DNA from: Candidatus Protistibacter heckmannii
GTDB lineage: Bacteria > Pseudomonadota > Gammaproteobacteria > Burkholderiales > Burkholderiaceae
Length of the DNA stretch: 64,000 bases
Assembly (NCBI GenBank): GCA_025050535.1
Contig: JALBVF010000001.1
Location: 248,001 to 312,000, forward strand
Reading direction: 5' to 3'
Numbering within the stretch: the first letter of the stretch is position 1; each line of letters starts with the position of its first letter. A model generated the notes under the pieces. It had not been told where the DNA came from, did not search any database, and saw nothing but the letters and a program-made list of their open reading frames with translations. This document shows positions 38,233-47,513 of this stretch, piece by piece. The position numbers and the translations under genes are program-made.

Positions 38233-38673
38233 TCAGAGGCTGTGGTGAAACTCCACCATCGCCTCGCCCGAGGCCACCACTTCGCCGCGCTGATTCTTCA
38301 CTTCCACGTCCAGCGTGGCCCAGCGGCTTCTGCCGGTGGTCTTCTTCGAGGTGACCACGGCATGCGGGGTGATCATGTCGCCGGACTTCACGGGGTTTTT
38401 CCAGCGCGTCTCCAGACGGCGGTGCACGCCGCCCATCGGATACAGCCAGTCGGAGATCATCTTGCTGATCACGCCGAAGTTGTTCATGCCGTGCATGATG
38501 ATGCCGCCGAAATGGGTCTTGCCGAAGTTGCCCTTCATGTATTCGTCGTCGAGGTGCAGAGGATTGAAGTCCAGCGAGGCCTCGCAGAATTCGCGGATCG
38601 ATTCGCGGGTCGGGTGAAAGGGCGTGCCGGTGATGGCGGTGCCGGCCTGGATGCTGTCGTAGTTGGCGCTCAT
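38233..38673 (-). CDS. MaoC-like hot-dog-fold dehydratase, first of a pair
   Basis: 146 aa from ATG 38673 (MSANYDSIQAGTAITGTPFH). Hot-dog fold with the hydratase-2-like motif ASLDFNPLHLDDEYMKG (catalytic Asp and His about 35-40) and FGGIIMHGMNN. Probably acts on an enoyl-CoA or mesaconyl-CoA-type thioester. It lies 46 bases after a second MaoC gene, suggesting a two-subunit enzyme. Intact. Confidence 0.82.
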   Translation of the reverse strand: MSANYDSIQAGTAITGTPFHPTRESIREFCEASLDFNPLHLDDEYMKGNFGKTHFGGIIMHGMNNFGVISKMISDWLYPMGGVHRRLETRWKNPVKSGDMITPHAVVTSKKTTGRSRWATLDVEVKNQRGEVVASGEAMVEFHHSL

Positions 38674-38719
38674 GTCTTGTCCTTGCTTCTGTTGTCTCTG
38701 TGCTTGTGTGTCCCGCCGC

Positions 38720-39202
38720 TTACATCGGGCGGATGGTCCAGCCACGGCCGGAGCAGATCACTTCATCGTTCTGGTTGAATAAGACGTTGTCGTGGACCAT
38801 GAAGAGGCGGTCGCATTTGATGAACTTGTCCAGGGCGCGCGCCTCGAGATGGATCACGTCGCCGGGACGGGCCGGCTTGTTGTAGCTCCAGGACTGGCCG
38901 GCTTTGACCGTTCCGGGGCTGCGCATCCAGTCGTCGACGGGGGTGCTGGAGAACATCAGCAGGGTGTGGATCGCCAGCGGCGCGATCAGGCCCTTGTAGG
39001 GCGTGGTCTTGGCGTAGGCTTCGTCGAAGTACAGCGGATCGAGGTCGCCGACCACGCGGCAGTATTTCTGGATGGCTTCCAGGGTCAGCGTGTAGGGCAG
39101 CATCTTGCGCGGCTGGCCGGGAACGATGTCGTCCCAGGTCTTGCGCAGCTGCGCATCCTTCCAGAAATCGGTCTCGAATCCTTGATGGGCGGCGACTTCC
39201 AT
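38720..39202 (-). CDS. MaoC-like dehydratase, second of a pair
   Basis: 160 aa from ATG 39202 (MEVAAHQGFETDF), chosen because a GGAG lies six bases upstream; a GTG or ATG 6-12 bases earlier would overlap that site. Fold markers are YCRVVGDLDPLYFDEAYAKT (about 48-67) and YNKPARPGDVIHLEARALDK. The pair is divergent from an IclR regulator across tandem palindromes. Intact. Confidence 0.8.
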   Translation of the reverse strand: MEVAAHQGFETDFWKDAQLRKTWDDIVPGQPRKMLPYTLTLEAIQKYCRVVGDLDPLYFDEAYAKTTPYKGLIAPLAIHTLLMFSSTPVDDWMRSPGTVKAGQSWSYNKPARPGDVIHLEARALDKFIKCDRLFMVHDNVLFNQNDEVICSGRGWTIRPM

Positions 39203-39247
39203 TTTCATCTCCACAATAAGTTGCTTTTTTCGGACTCACCGCTATAA

Positions 39248-39286
39248 TGACCGCTTGGCGGTTATAAATAACCGCTTGGTAGTTAT
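39248..39286. promoter_or_regulatory. Tandem palindromic operator between maoC pair and iclR
   Basis: Two copies of an imperfect palindrome lie one base apart: TGACCGCTTGGCGGTTATA (39248-39266) and ATAACCGCTTGGTAGTTAT (39268-39286). They share the core ACCGCTTGG-GTTAT and are 20 bases apart, two helical turns. They lie between the maoC genes and the IclR gene, so they are the likely operator for that regulator and the shared promoter region. Confidence 0.65.
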
Positions 39287-39333
39287 TTATGGGCATTGCA
39301 CGTGCCGCCGGCTTACCTTGTCAAGGAGAAATC

Positions 39334-40098
39334 GTGGCCACACCGGAAAGCGAAAGTTTTGTGCGCACCTTCGCGCGCGGACTCAAGGTGATTGAAGTGA
39401 TGGGCCAGGAGGCGCGGCCGCAGACCATCGCCGACGTGGCGGAAAAGGCCGCGCTCGCGCGCAGCGCCGTGCGCCGCTTCCTGATGACGCTGACCGAGCT
39501 GGGCTTCACGCGCACCGATGGCAAGCGCTTCTGGCTCACGCCCAAGGTGCTGCGCCTTGGCCTGTCCTATCTCTACACGCTGCCCTACTGGCGCAACGCG
39601 CAGATCGCGCTGGAAAAGCTCGGCAACGAGGTCGGGCAGTCTTGCGCGATCTCGGTGCTCGACGAGGAAGAAATCCTCTACATCGTGCGCCTGCACGCGC
39701 GCAGCATCCTGGCGATGAGCCCGAGCCTGGGTAGCCGGCTGCCGGCGCATGCGGTGTCGATGGGGCGGGTGCTGCTCTCTGGCCTGGACGACGCGGCGCT
39801 CGAGGTCTATCTCGACGGCGCGGCGCTCAAGAAGCTCACCAGCGCCACGCTGGTCGACCGCGAGCACCTCGCGCAGGAATTGCACAAGGTGCGTGACCAG
39901 GGCTATGCCTGGGTGGACGGCGAACTGGACGAATCGATCTGCGGCCTGGCCGTGCCGATCCGCGATGGCGATGGCGCCATCGTCGCGGCGATCAACATCA
40001 GCCTGCCCTCCGGCAGCTACACCGAGGACAGCGCGCGCGAGCAGTTCCTGACGCCGCTGCGCCAGACGGCCTCGCAGATCCGGGTGTCCTATCGCTGA
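39334..40098 (+). CDS. IclR-family transcriptional regulator (PcaR/PobR subgroup)
   Basis: 254 aa from GTG 39334, chosen because AAGGAGA lies seven bases upstream; an ATG at 39289 would place the start inside the operator region. The N-terminal winged helix contains TIADVAEKAALARSAVRRFL and LTELGFTRTDGKRFWLTPKV. The effector domain has LGSRLPAHAVSMGRVLL and WVDGELDESICGLAVPIRD. The sequence style matches activators of aromatic-acid genes such as PcaU/PobR. Intact and followed by a terminator. Confidence 0.88.
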   Translation: MATPESESFVRTFARGLKVIEVMGQEARPQTIADVAEKAALARSAVRRFLMTLTELGFTRTDGKRFWLTPKVLRLGLSYLYTLPYWRNAQIALEKLGNEVGQSCAISVLDEEEILYIVRLHARSILAMSPSLGSRLPAHAVSMGRVLLSGLDDAALEVYLDGAALKKLTSATLVDREHLAQELHKVRDQGYAWVDGELDESICGLAVPIRDGDGAIVAAINISLPSGSYTEDSAREQFLTPLRQTASQIRVSYR

Positions 40099-40139
40099 GG
40101 ACGACAGGGCGGCGGCCTTGAAAGACGCCACCAGCGCTG

Positions 40140-40165
40140 GCGGGATCTCAGGATCCCGCTTTTTT
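40140..40165 (+). terminator. Rho-independent terminator after iclR
   Basis: GCGGGATC and GATCCCGC pair around TCAG, followed by seven T residues. It ends the IclR transcript. The region 40166-40300 beyond it holds a perfect palindrome and no gene of its own. Confidence 0.85.
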
Positions 40166-40225
40166 ATTTAGTATACCGAGTGTTGCATTTATTACGGGCT
40201 TACCCAGATTTCCGCGCATTTTTTC

Positions 40226-40240
40226 TGTATACAGTATACA
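40226..40240. promoter_or_regulatory. TGTATACAGTATACA palindrome, GntR-type operator candidate
   Basis: A perfect 15-base palindrome lies just before the amidase remnant, with a related half (AGTATACC) near 40170. GntR/VanR-type repressors bind TGTATACA-like sites. No GntR gene is in the window, so the cognate regulator would lie elsewhere or be lost. Confidence 0.5.
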
Positions 40241-40269
40241 AATAAGAGAAAACGAAAGCGCTCGATACA

Positions 40270-41607
40270 AGCACACAAAGAAGCCGGCGCGGCAAACGGG
40301 CCAGCGCCGGACAGCGATTTTCCCTTCCTGGGCATTGCCGAGGCTTCCGCCATGCTCGCGGCTGGTTCGGCGAGCGCGGTGGAACTGGTTGCGGCCAGCG
40401 ACGAGCGCCGCTGCAGGGGCCAATCCCTGGAGCCGCTCGACGGCATTCCCTTCACGATCAAGGAATCCTTCGACGTCGCGGGTTGGCCAACCACCTGCGG
40501 CGATCCCGCACGTCACACGCACCGCGCGGCGCGCGATGCCGAAGTGGTGGAGCGCCTGCGCGGCGCCGGCGCGGTGCTGCTGGGCAAGACCAATGTGCCG
40601 CTGGCCCTGCGCGACTGGCAAAGCTACAACGACATCTACGGCAGCACGTGCAATCCGCGCGACCTCTCGCGCACGCCTGGCGGCTCCTCGCTGCGCAATC
40701 CCGCGCACTACTGCGGCATCTTTTCCCACAAGAGCAGCCACGGCCTCGTGTCGCTGCGTGGCCACGGCGGCGGCCCCGACGCCAGCGGCGTGCAGGACAT
40801 CAACGTCGCCGGCCCGCTGGCGTGCTGCGCACGCTGGCCGGACGCGCCATGCCCGAATGCGGCAAGCGCGCGCTGGGCGAATTCCGCGTGGCGCTGCTCG
40901 ACATGCATGAGATGTGCCCCGCCGACGCCGAAGTGCGCGGCGCGCTGCAGGCGCTGGGCCGGCGGCTGTGGGCGCAGGGCGTGCGCGTCGCCTGGAACGC
41001 GCGGCCCGCGATCGACGCCGGCGCGCTGTGGCGCACTTATGTGCTGCTGCACGCGGCCACTTCCGCGCATGTGGGCGAGGCCGCCTTCGCCGCCGCGCTC
41101 AAGCAGGCCGAGGCGCTCCCCGACCCCTTCGACATCGTCATCGACGGCGATGACCACGGCTACGCCCAGCTGCAACTCGCAGGCGCCGAGCTGCGCCACC
41201 GCGACTGGCTCAATCTGCAGCAGGCGCGCCTGCAGTTCGAGGCAGCCTGGGACGCATTCTTCTGCGAACACGACCTTCTGCTATGCCTCGCCGCCAGCAC
41301 GGCCGCCTTCCCGCTCGACGAGCAGGGCGAGCCCTGGCAGCGTTGCATCGACGTGGACGGGCTGCGCACGCCGCTGACCAATCAATTTTTCTGGGCGGGC
41401 CACTCCGGACTGTGCGGCCTGCCCTCCACGGTGGCGAGCGCCGGCACGGGCGTCTCGGGCCTGCCCGTCGGCGTGCAGATCGTCGCGCCGCGCCATGCGG
41501 ATCTCTCCGCGCTGCGCTTCGCGCGGCTGCTCGAAGCCGCCGGCTACCGCTATCAGCCGCCGCCGCTGGCTTACCCCGCAATCTCCTCCACCCATGCCCC
41601 TCACTGA
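40270..41607 (+). pseudogene. Amidase-signature-family hydrolase, nucleophile region deleted
   Basis: The catalytic-Lys segment is visible as PLDGIPFTIKESFDVAGWPT, then LLGKTNVPLALRDWQSYNDI. The Gly/Ser-rich core is shortened to RTPGGSSLRNPAHYCGIFSH. In active enzymes about 25 residues lie between the first GGSS and the GGS(I/L)R that holds the catalytic serine. The loss matches recombination between GGCTCC/GGCTCG repeats. The frame shifts near 40815 and continues as LRTLAGRAMPECGKRALGEF to the natural end FARLLEAAGYRYQPPPLAYP. No clear start codon precedes it. Confidence 0.8.
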
Positions 41608-41629
41608 AAACAATAAGGAGCAGTCTATT

Positions 41630-42410
41630 ATGCTTTGGTTCAAAGAACTATCGTAGATGGAACGAAAAGGGTTTTACGGCGCCTTCCTGGGCCACGCGGT
41701 CGACGTCTTCGACTTCATGATCTATTCCTTCCTCATCTCCACGCTGATCGCGCAATGGGGCATGAGCAAGGCTGCCGCCGGCTCCATCGTCACCTAGACC
41801 CCGCTCTCCTCGCTGGTGGGCGCGATCGGCGCGAGCTTCCTCTGCGGCCTGGCCAATTCGCCCGAGCAGCTGATGGCCGCGCGCATGCTGCTGGGCCTTG
41901 GCTTCGGCGGCGAAGCCTCGCTGTGCATGGTCCTGGTCACGGAGATGATCCGCAAGCCAGAGCATCGCGGCAAATACTCCGGCTTCACCGCTAGCAGCTA
42001 CTCCTTCGGCTGGGGCGCCGCGGCGCTGATCTACGGCCTAGTGTTCAGCCTGATGCCGGCCGAGACCGCCTGGCGCGTGTGCTTCTTCCTCGGCCTGCTG
42101 CCCGCCCTGGTGGTGATCTATCTGCGCCGCAATCTCGACGATCCGGAAATCTTCGTCAAGACCCGAGCCGCCGTCGGCGACGTTTCCGCGCGCACGCAGC
42201 TGCTGCGCCTGGTGAAGCGTCCGCTGCTTGGCAAGACGGTGCTGTGCAGCCTTCTCTCAGGCGGCATGCTCGGCGCCTACTACGCAATCGCCATCTGGCT
42301 GCCCACATTCCTCAAGACCGAGCGCGGCCTCTCCGTGTTCGGCACCAGCTCCTACCTCTCGGTCACGATCCTCGGCTCCTTCGTAGGCTATGCCGGCGGC
42401 GCGCTCGTCT
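41630..42410 (+). pseudogene. MFS aromatic-acid/sialate-type transporter, two amber codons and 3' truncation
   Basis: Begins MLWFKELS at ATG 41630 after AAGGAG, then TAG at 41654, then FYGAFLGHAVDVFDFMIYSF. A second TAG at 41795-41797 follows AAAGSIVT. Membrane segments continue through MLLGLGFGGEASLCMVLVTE (an MFS loop 2-3-like region), CFFLGLLPALVVIYLRRNL and TVLCSLLSGGMLGAYYAIAI. Homology ends near GSFVGYAGG (about 42400), so roughly the last quarter is gone. Relatives carry organic acids by proton symport. Follows the amidase remnant by 22 bases. Confidence 0.82.
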
Positions 42411-42520
42411 GCGCGGGCGGCGGCGCGTCCTGCACGGCGCCGGGCGCCGGCTGCCCCTGGGCATGCAGCACCGGGGCATGGAGGATGAGCGCCAGGAACG
42501 CCTTCCTTGGTAAATGGATC
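42390..42520 (-). pseudogene. Possible 5' remnant of an exported protein (TonB-receptor-like, tentative)
   Basis: Leftward reading gives IHLPRKAFLALILHAPVLHA followed by QGQPAPGAVQDAPPPAQTSA. It looks like a signal peptide plus an Ala/Pro-rich start as in TonB-dependent receptors. It meets the truncated MFS gene head to head at about 42410. No start codon or further domain is visible. Very weak call. Confidence 0.22.
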
Positions 42521-42652
42521 GGCAAGGCCGAACGGCCTCGGTTCAGGGGACTACGCTTTTTTGGACATGATTCCATCTCGATAGCGGTTGCCGCGTCCGG
42601 ATGCGTGCGAAGGGCTGCAGCGGATAGCGGAACCCGGCGCGGGAGGGCTGGG

Positions 42653-42948
42653 CTAGCGGAGAGGAAGCGGAGGGGCGCGCGACTGGAACGCGGGGCGTTC
42701 GGCCGCGGGAACGACGGGAAGACGGTAGAACAGCAGCGCGCGGGCGACCGCCTGCGCGAAGAGCGGCGTGGCCGCGAAGGCAGGGCCGGCGCGGGGACCG
42801 GCGACGCGGAGAAGGCCTTGGAGAAGACGTCGCCGCCAGCGCCCGGCAAGCCGTGCAGCAGACCGAAGGCCTGCGTGCCGAGCAGGCACAGCGCGAGAAG
42901 CCACATCGCAAGCCGGGTGCGGACTGCGCTGCGTGGGGCGGAAGACAT
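42653..42948 (-). pseudogene. Small exported DUF2946-like protein, one frameshift (tentative)
   Basis: From ATG 42948 the reading gives MSSAPRSAVRTRLAMWLLAL and CLLGTQAFGLLHGLPGAGG, a signal-like helix. After a shift near 42790 it continues as FAATPLFAQAVARALLFYRL and ends AFQSRAPPLPLR. The terminal SRAPP motif is typical of small DUF2946-type proteins found before copper/TonB receptor genes. Called from two frames, so uncertain. The rest of 42521-43151 shows no other gene. Confidence 0.4.
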
Positions 42949-43151
42949 CCAGATCAAACATGGCGCGAACCCTAGCATGGAAAGGCCTTGTTCCGAAAGG
43001 AATCCGCGCGGCGAGGGCCTTTGGGAGCGGACAAGCGCGGACGACTTTCACGAAGACCGAGGCCGCTCCCGATGTCATCCGCGGATGCGTCGGAATTGCT
43101 ATAGTCCGCGAACGCCTGGCACGCACCGGGGACTCTTTCAGGAGACTTCGC

Positions 43152-43946
43152 ATGCACTTCCTTCCGCGTTGTTCCGCCCGTCTCGGCATGGCGGCGCTCG
43201 CCGCGTTGATCGCGCTGGCCGCCGGCTGCCGCTCGACCGTGCTCTACGACCTCACGGGCCCCAAGGGCCTGCCCGACTACGCCGCGGTGATCGCCAGCCC
43301 CGACCGCAGCACCGCCGACCTCGCCATCGACGCCAGACGCCAGCAACCCGAACTGCTCAAGTTCATCGAACCGCGCCCCGGCATGACGGTTCTCGACATG
43401 GATGCCGCCGCCGGCTACACAACCGAACTGCTGGCCCGCGTGGTCGGCTCTGGCGGCAAGGTCTATGCGCAGGACGGCGCCCAGGTGAGCGCGTGCGCCA
43501 AGGCGCGCTTCGCCGAACGCATGGCGCTGCCGGTCATGAAGAACGTCGAGCACGTGACCTCCGACTTCGAGGATCCGATCCCCGCCAAGGCCGCGGGCAA
43601 GCTCGACATCGTGACCTTCCTCTTCAGCTATCACGACACCGAGGCGATGGGAGTGGACCGCGCGGTGATGAACCGCCGCATCTTCGAGGCGCTCAAGCCG
43701 GGTGGCGTGTACATCGTCACCGATCATTCGGCCAAGCCCGGCGAGGGCGTCAGCGTCGCCAAGACCCTGCACCGCATCGACGAGGCGCTGGTGCGCCGCG
43801 AAGTGGAGGAAGCCGGCTTTCAGCTGCTGGAGAAGGCCCGCCTGCTGCGCAACGAGAGCGACAAGCGCGACACACCGGTCTTCAATTCGCCGGTGCAGGT
43901 GGATGAATTCGTCCTAAAGTTCGTCAAGCGCAAGCTCTTGAACTGA
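43152..43946 (+). CDS. Exported class I SAM-dependent methyltransferase-like protein
   Basis: 264 aa from ATG 43152, with AGGAGA upstream. The N-terminus is a signal with a lipobox-like end (LIALAAGC, Cys about 22). The methyltransferase fold follows with motif I altered to VLDMDAAAGYTTELLARVVG (about 77-96) and later FLFSYHDTEAMGVDRAVMNR and LKPGGVYIVTDHSA. Related exported proteins are annotated as methyltransferase, substrate unknown. Motif I normally reads D.G.G.G; here AAAG, so SAM binding may be poor. Intact reading. Confidence 0.75.
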   Translation: MHFLPRCSARLGMAALAALIALAAGCRSTVLYDLTGPKGLPDYAAVIASPDRSTADLAIDARRQQPELLKFIEPRPGMTVLDMDAAAGYTTELLARVVGSGGKVYAQDGAQVSACAKARFAERMALPVMKNVEHVTSDFEDPIPAKAAGKLDIVTFLFSYHDTEAMGVDRAVMNRRIFEALKPGGVYIVTDHSAKPGEGVSVAKTLHRIDEALVRREVEEAGFQLLEKARLLRNESDKRDTPVFNSPVQVDEFVLKFVKRKLLN

Positions 43947-43950
43947 TCCG

Positions 43951-44895
43951 TCAATCCGTGGCCGGACGCAGGGCGGAGCGCACCCTGTCCGCGCCCGGAA
44001 TAGGCTCCACCGCGCCGAAACCCTCGGTGGACAGCGCGGCCGCGACCGAAGCATAACGCCCGGCGGCGAGCAGATCATCGCCGGCGATCAGTCTGGCCAC
44101 AAAGGCACCGCCGAAAGTGTCGCCGGCGCCGGTCGCATCGACGGGACGGCAGCGGTGCGGCGTGATCCAATGGCGCTAGTCCGCATCCGCGACAAGCGCA
44201 CCGTTCTCGCCCAGCTTCAAGGCCACGACCCCGGCGCCCAGCCCGAGGCAATGGTCGACGATGGCCTCTGGCTCGTTCAATCCGGTGATCACCGCGACGT
44301 CGTCAAAGCTCGGCAGGCAGATGTCGCACTGATGCATGAACTCCTTCATGACCGTGCGCGCCCGATCGACGGACCTCAGCCTCTAACGCAGATTGGTGTC
44401 GAAGGAAATCTTCGCCCCGGCCCGGCGGGCGATGGCTGCCGCTTCGAAGGCCGTGTCGCAGGCGGTCTGCGAGATCGCCAGGGAGATTCCCGAAACGTGC
44501 AGCACTCTGGACCTTTCGAGGATGCCGCGCGGCAGATCGGCGGGGCGCATCCGACTCGCCGCCGATCCCTGGCGAAAGAACTGGAAGTGATGGCCTTGTC
44601 CATCGTGCGTGACGAAATAGACCGCGGTGTAGGCATCCGGATTGACGCGCACGCCCGCATGGTCGACGGCCTCTTCGCCCCAAAGTGCGCGCAGCATGCG
44701 GCCGTAGGGATCGTCGCCGAGCGCGCTCACATAGGCGAATTTCGCGCTTTGCCGGGCGGCGGCGATCGCGAAATTCGAGGTGTCGCCGCCGAAACCCTGG
44801 AGATAAAGCTTCCCGCCGGCCTGCTCGGTCTGATTGAACCCCACCATCGCCTCGCCCAGCAAAGCAATATCAAAATGCTTCTCGGATCCGTCCAT
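43951..44895 (-). pseudogene. kdgK: 2-keto-3-deoxygluconate kinase (PfkB family), two amber codons
   Basis: Starts MDGSEKHFDIALLGEAMVGF at 44895. The sugar-binding GGDTSNFAIAAARQSAKFAY and SFDTNLR are present, then TAG at 44385-44383. The frame continues ARTVMKEFMHQCDICLPSFD and KLGENGALVADAD to TAG at 44178-44176. It ends with the PfkB signature CRPVDATGAGDTFGGAFVAR. KdgK phosphorylates KDG to KDPG in the Entner-Doudoroff-type route. Divergent from the eda remnant, so both steps are broken together. Confidence 0.87.
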
Positions 44896-45058
44896 ATTTC
44901 GCCAGTCTCCGGGAACGGAGACCTCGCCGTCCGCGCGCTGGCCATGATATCCCGGAAGCTGCGGTGTACCGCCCTGCCCCTGCGTTTACAATGGCGCCTG
45001 ACCTCGTCCTACCCTCCGACGCCCAATATTCAGGCGCCTTTCCGGAGGTAAGCATTCC

Positions 45059-45687
45059 ATTTCTTTCCCCCTGCCCGCTTTCCGTTCGCGCGTGCTGCCG
45101 ATGATCGTGCTCGCCGACGCAGACCAGGCCGTGCCGCTGGCGCGCGCCTTGCTCGCCGGCGGCATCGACGTAATGGAGATCACGCTGCGCAGCGAAGCAG
45201 GATTGAAATCGATCGAGGCGGTGGCGCGCGAGGTGCCGCAAATGCAGGTCAGCGCCGGCACCGTTACGCGCGCGGACGAGGTGCGCCGCGTGCAGGAGGC
45301 GGGCGCGCGCTTCGCACTCTCGCCCGGCATGACCGATGCGCTGGCCGAAGTGGTGAAGCAAGCACGCATGCCCTTCGTGCCCGGTGTGATGACGCCCGGC
45401 GCAGTGATGCGCGCGCGATCACGGCTTTTCCCTGCTCAAACTCTTCCCCGCCGCGCAGGCCGGCGGACTCGGCATGCTCAAGGCCCTGGCGTGGCCTTTC
45501 GCGGAGCTGCGTTTCTGCCCGACGGGCGGCGTGACCCAGGCGAACCTGGGGGGAGTTTCTCGCGCTGCCGAATGTGAGTCTGGTGGGCGGGTCTTAGCTG
45601 ACGCCCACCGAACTGGTGAACGCGGGACGTTGGGAAGAGATTACGGCCTTGGCACGGGCTGCGACCGAAGCGACTTCGCAGACCTGA
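45059..45687 (+). pseudogene. eda: KDPG aldolase Eda, two frameshifts and a stop
   Basis: A GGAGGT site precedes ATT at 45059, where ATG is expected; the frame then reads SFPLPAFRSRVLPMIVLADA and AGGIDVMEITLRSEAGLKSI. The catalytic Glu and the conserved VSAGTVTRADEVRR are seen. Lesions: a shift at the GCGCGCGATC run near 45415, an extra G near 45555 (NLGG), and TAG at 45595-45597 where GGSWLTP is expected. KDPG aldolase splits KDPG to pyruvate and glyceraldehyde 3-phosphate. Paired with kdgK. Confidence 0.87.
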
Positions 45688-45720
45688 ATAAGACCTTGCA
45701 TAACGAAACCGCGTCACAAC

Positions 45721-45753
45721 AAAAAAGCCCGGTCGCAAGGACCGGGCTTTTTA
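45721..45753. terminator. Bidirectional terminator downstream of tRNA-Lys and eda
   Basis: AAAAAAGCCCGGTC and GACCGGGCTTTTT pair around a GCAAG loop. It lies just after the 3' end of the leftward tRNA and after the rightward eda remnant. Confidence 0.88.
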
Positions 45754-45768
45754 TTCGGAATTCAGTGG

Positions 45769-45844
45769 TGGTGGGTCGTGAGTGACTCGAACACTCGACC
45801 TACGGATTAAGAGTCCGCTGCTCTACCAACTGAGCTAACAACCC
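45769..45844 (-). tRNA. tRNA-Lys (anticodon CUU)
   Basis: Read leftward, the cloverleaf starts GGGTTGTTAGCTCAGTTGG and the acceptor stem pairs with ACGACCC (one G-U). The anticodon loop is CTCTTAA, giving anticodon CTT, which reads AAG lysine codons. The T loop TTCGAGT is canonical. Discriminator A and an encoded CCA (45771-45769) complete 76 bases. A terminator follows within 20 bases. No integrase is next to it. Confidence 0.93.
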
Positions 45845-46066
45845 ACTGAACAACAATATATCGAATCATACACGATTTTTTCATAGTTAGTCAAAACCGG
45901 TCTCACTTTTGCACGTGACGAGCGCGTGAAAAGCAGATGACCGGCGTGCGAACGCACGTGTAAACGCCCGCCTCTCCGCCCAGGTCCGCGCCAGCCGGGT
46001 CCGGCCAAGTCCGGTAAACTCCAGCCCAGCCATCAAACCAGTACGGAAGAGACCGGGTACAAGGAC

Positions 46067-47390
46067 GTGCAACTGTTTATCGACGGCAAGTGGGTCAACG
46101 CTGTCTCCGGCAAGACCATTCCCGTGATCAATCCCGCGACCGAGGCCGTGATTGGCAAGATCGCCCACGCTGAGAAGGCCGACCTCGACCTGGCGCTCTC
46201 CGCCGCGCAGAAGGGCTTCGAGACCTGGCGCAAGATGTCGGCCTACGACCGCTCCAAGCTGATGCGCAAGGCCGCCGACATCCTGCGCAGCCGCATCGAC
46301 GAGATCGCCAGCATCATGACGATGGAACAGGGCAAGCCGATCGGCGAGGCGAAGATCGAAGTCGCCTCCGCCGCCGACATCATCGACTGGTTCGCCGAGG
46401 AATCGCGCCGCACCTACGGCCGCCTGATCCCGGCGCGTGCCGAAGGCATCTACCAGATGGCGATCAAGGAGCCGGTCGGCACGGTCGCCGCCTTCGCGCC
46501 CTGGAACTTCCCGATCAACCAGGTGGTGCGCAAGCTCTCCAGCCGCGCTGGCCGCCGGCTGCTCCTTCATCGTCAAGGCGCAAGAAGAGCCCCCCGGCTC
46601 GCCCGCCGAGCTGATCCGCGCCTTCGCCGACGCGGGCATCCCCGACGGCGTGGTCAACCTGGTCTACGGCGTGCCCGCCGAAATCTCCGAATACCTGATC
46701 GCGCATCCGATCATCCGCAAGATCTCCTTCACCGGCTCCACGCCGGTGGGCAAGATGCTCACGTCGATGGCCGGCAAGCACATGAAGCGCGCCACCATGG
46801 AGCTGGGCGGCCACGCCCCGGCCGTGGTGTTCGACGACGCCGACATGGACGCCGCCGTGAAGATGCTCGCCGGCTTCACGTTCCGCAACGCCGGTCAGGT
46901 CTGCATCTCGCCGCCCCTCTTCCTCGTGCAAAAGGGCGTCTACGACAAGTTCGTCGACCAGTTCGTGAGCATCGCCAAGTCGGTGAAGGTCGGCGACGGC
47001 CTGGATCCGGCCACGCGCATGGACCCGCTGGCCAACGAGCGCCGCATCCCCGCGCTGCAGCGCGGGGTGGACGACGCCGTCAAGCGCGGCGCCAAGCTGC
47101 ACACCGGCGGCAAGCGCATCGGCGACAAGGGCTGTTTCTACGAGCCCACCGTGCTCTCCAACCTGCCGCTGAATCCGAGCGCGATGAACGACGAGCCTTT
47201 CAGCCCGATCGCGCTGATCGTGCCCTTCGACAAGTTCGAGAACGCCGTCAAAGAAGCCAACCGCCTGCCCTAAGGCCTGGCCTCCTATGCCTTCACCAGC
47301 TCGGCGAAGACGGCCGCCGCCATCGGCGCCGGCATCGAGGCCATCAAGGCCTACGTCAACACCAAGTTCGTCTCGCAAGTGGGCATCTGA
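46067..47390 (+). pseudogene. gabD: NAD(P)-dependent succinate-semialdehyde dehydrogenase, three lesions
   Basis: From GTG 46067 the reading is [20 protein letters not shown] and later [19 protein letters not shown]. It shifts at about 46548 into [20 protein letters not shown]. The catalytic Glu (MELGGHAP) and Cys (NAGQVCISP) remain. TAA at 47272-47274 replaces the aromatic residue after NRLP. Near the end the protein passes directly from GAGIEA to [15 protein letters not shown], lacking about 35 residues normally present (the NHHGLALPEVPFGG region). GabD oxidises succinate semialdehyde to succinate. Confidence 0.87.
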
Positions 47391-47431
47391 GGCCGGAGGC
47401 CTTCGGGTCCGCGCGCCGCATGAAATAAATC

Positions 47432-47453
47432 GGGGGGCCGCAAGGCCCCCCTT
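47432..47453 (+). terminator. Hairpin after gabD
   Basis: GGGGGGCC-GCAA-GGCCCCCC forms a strong stem with a stable tetraloop. The following TTCCCC is a poor T-run, so termination may be partial. Confidence 0.55.
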
Positions 47454-47513
47454 CCCCATCTCCGCCACGCGCCGCCTGCCCACGGCGCACACCGGCGACT
47501 CCTGAACACTTCC

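Noticed and set aside
45769-45844. tRNA-Lys as an integration site of a genomic island
   Set aside because: No integrase, no repeated tRNA 3' end and no change in gene style on either side.
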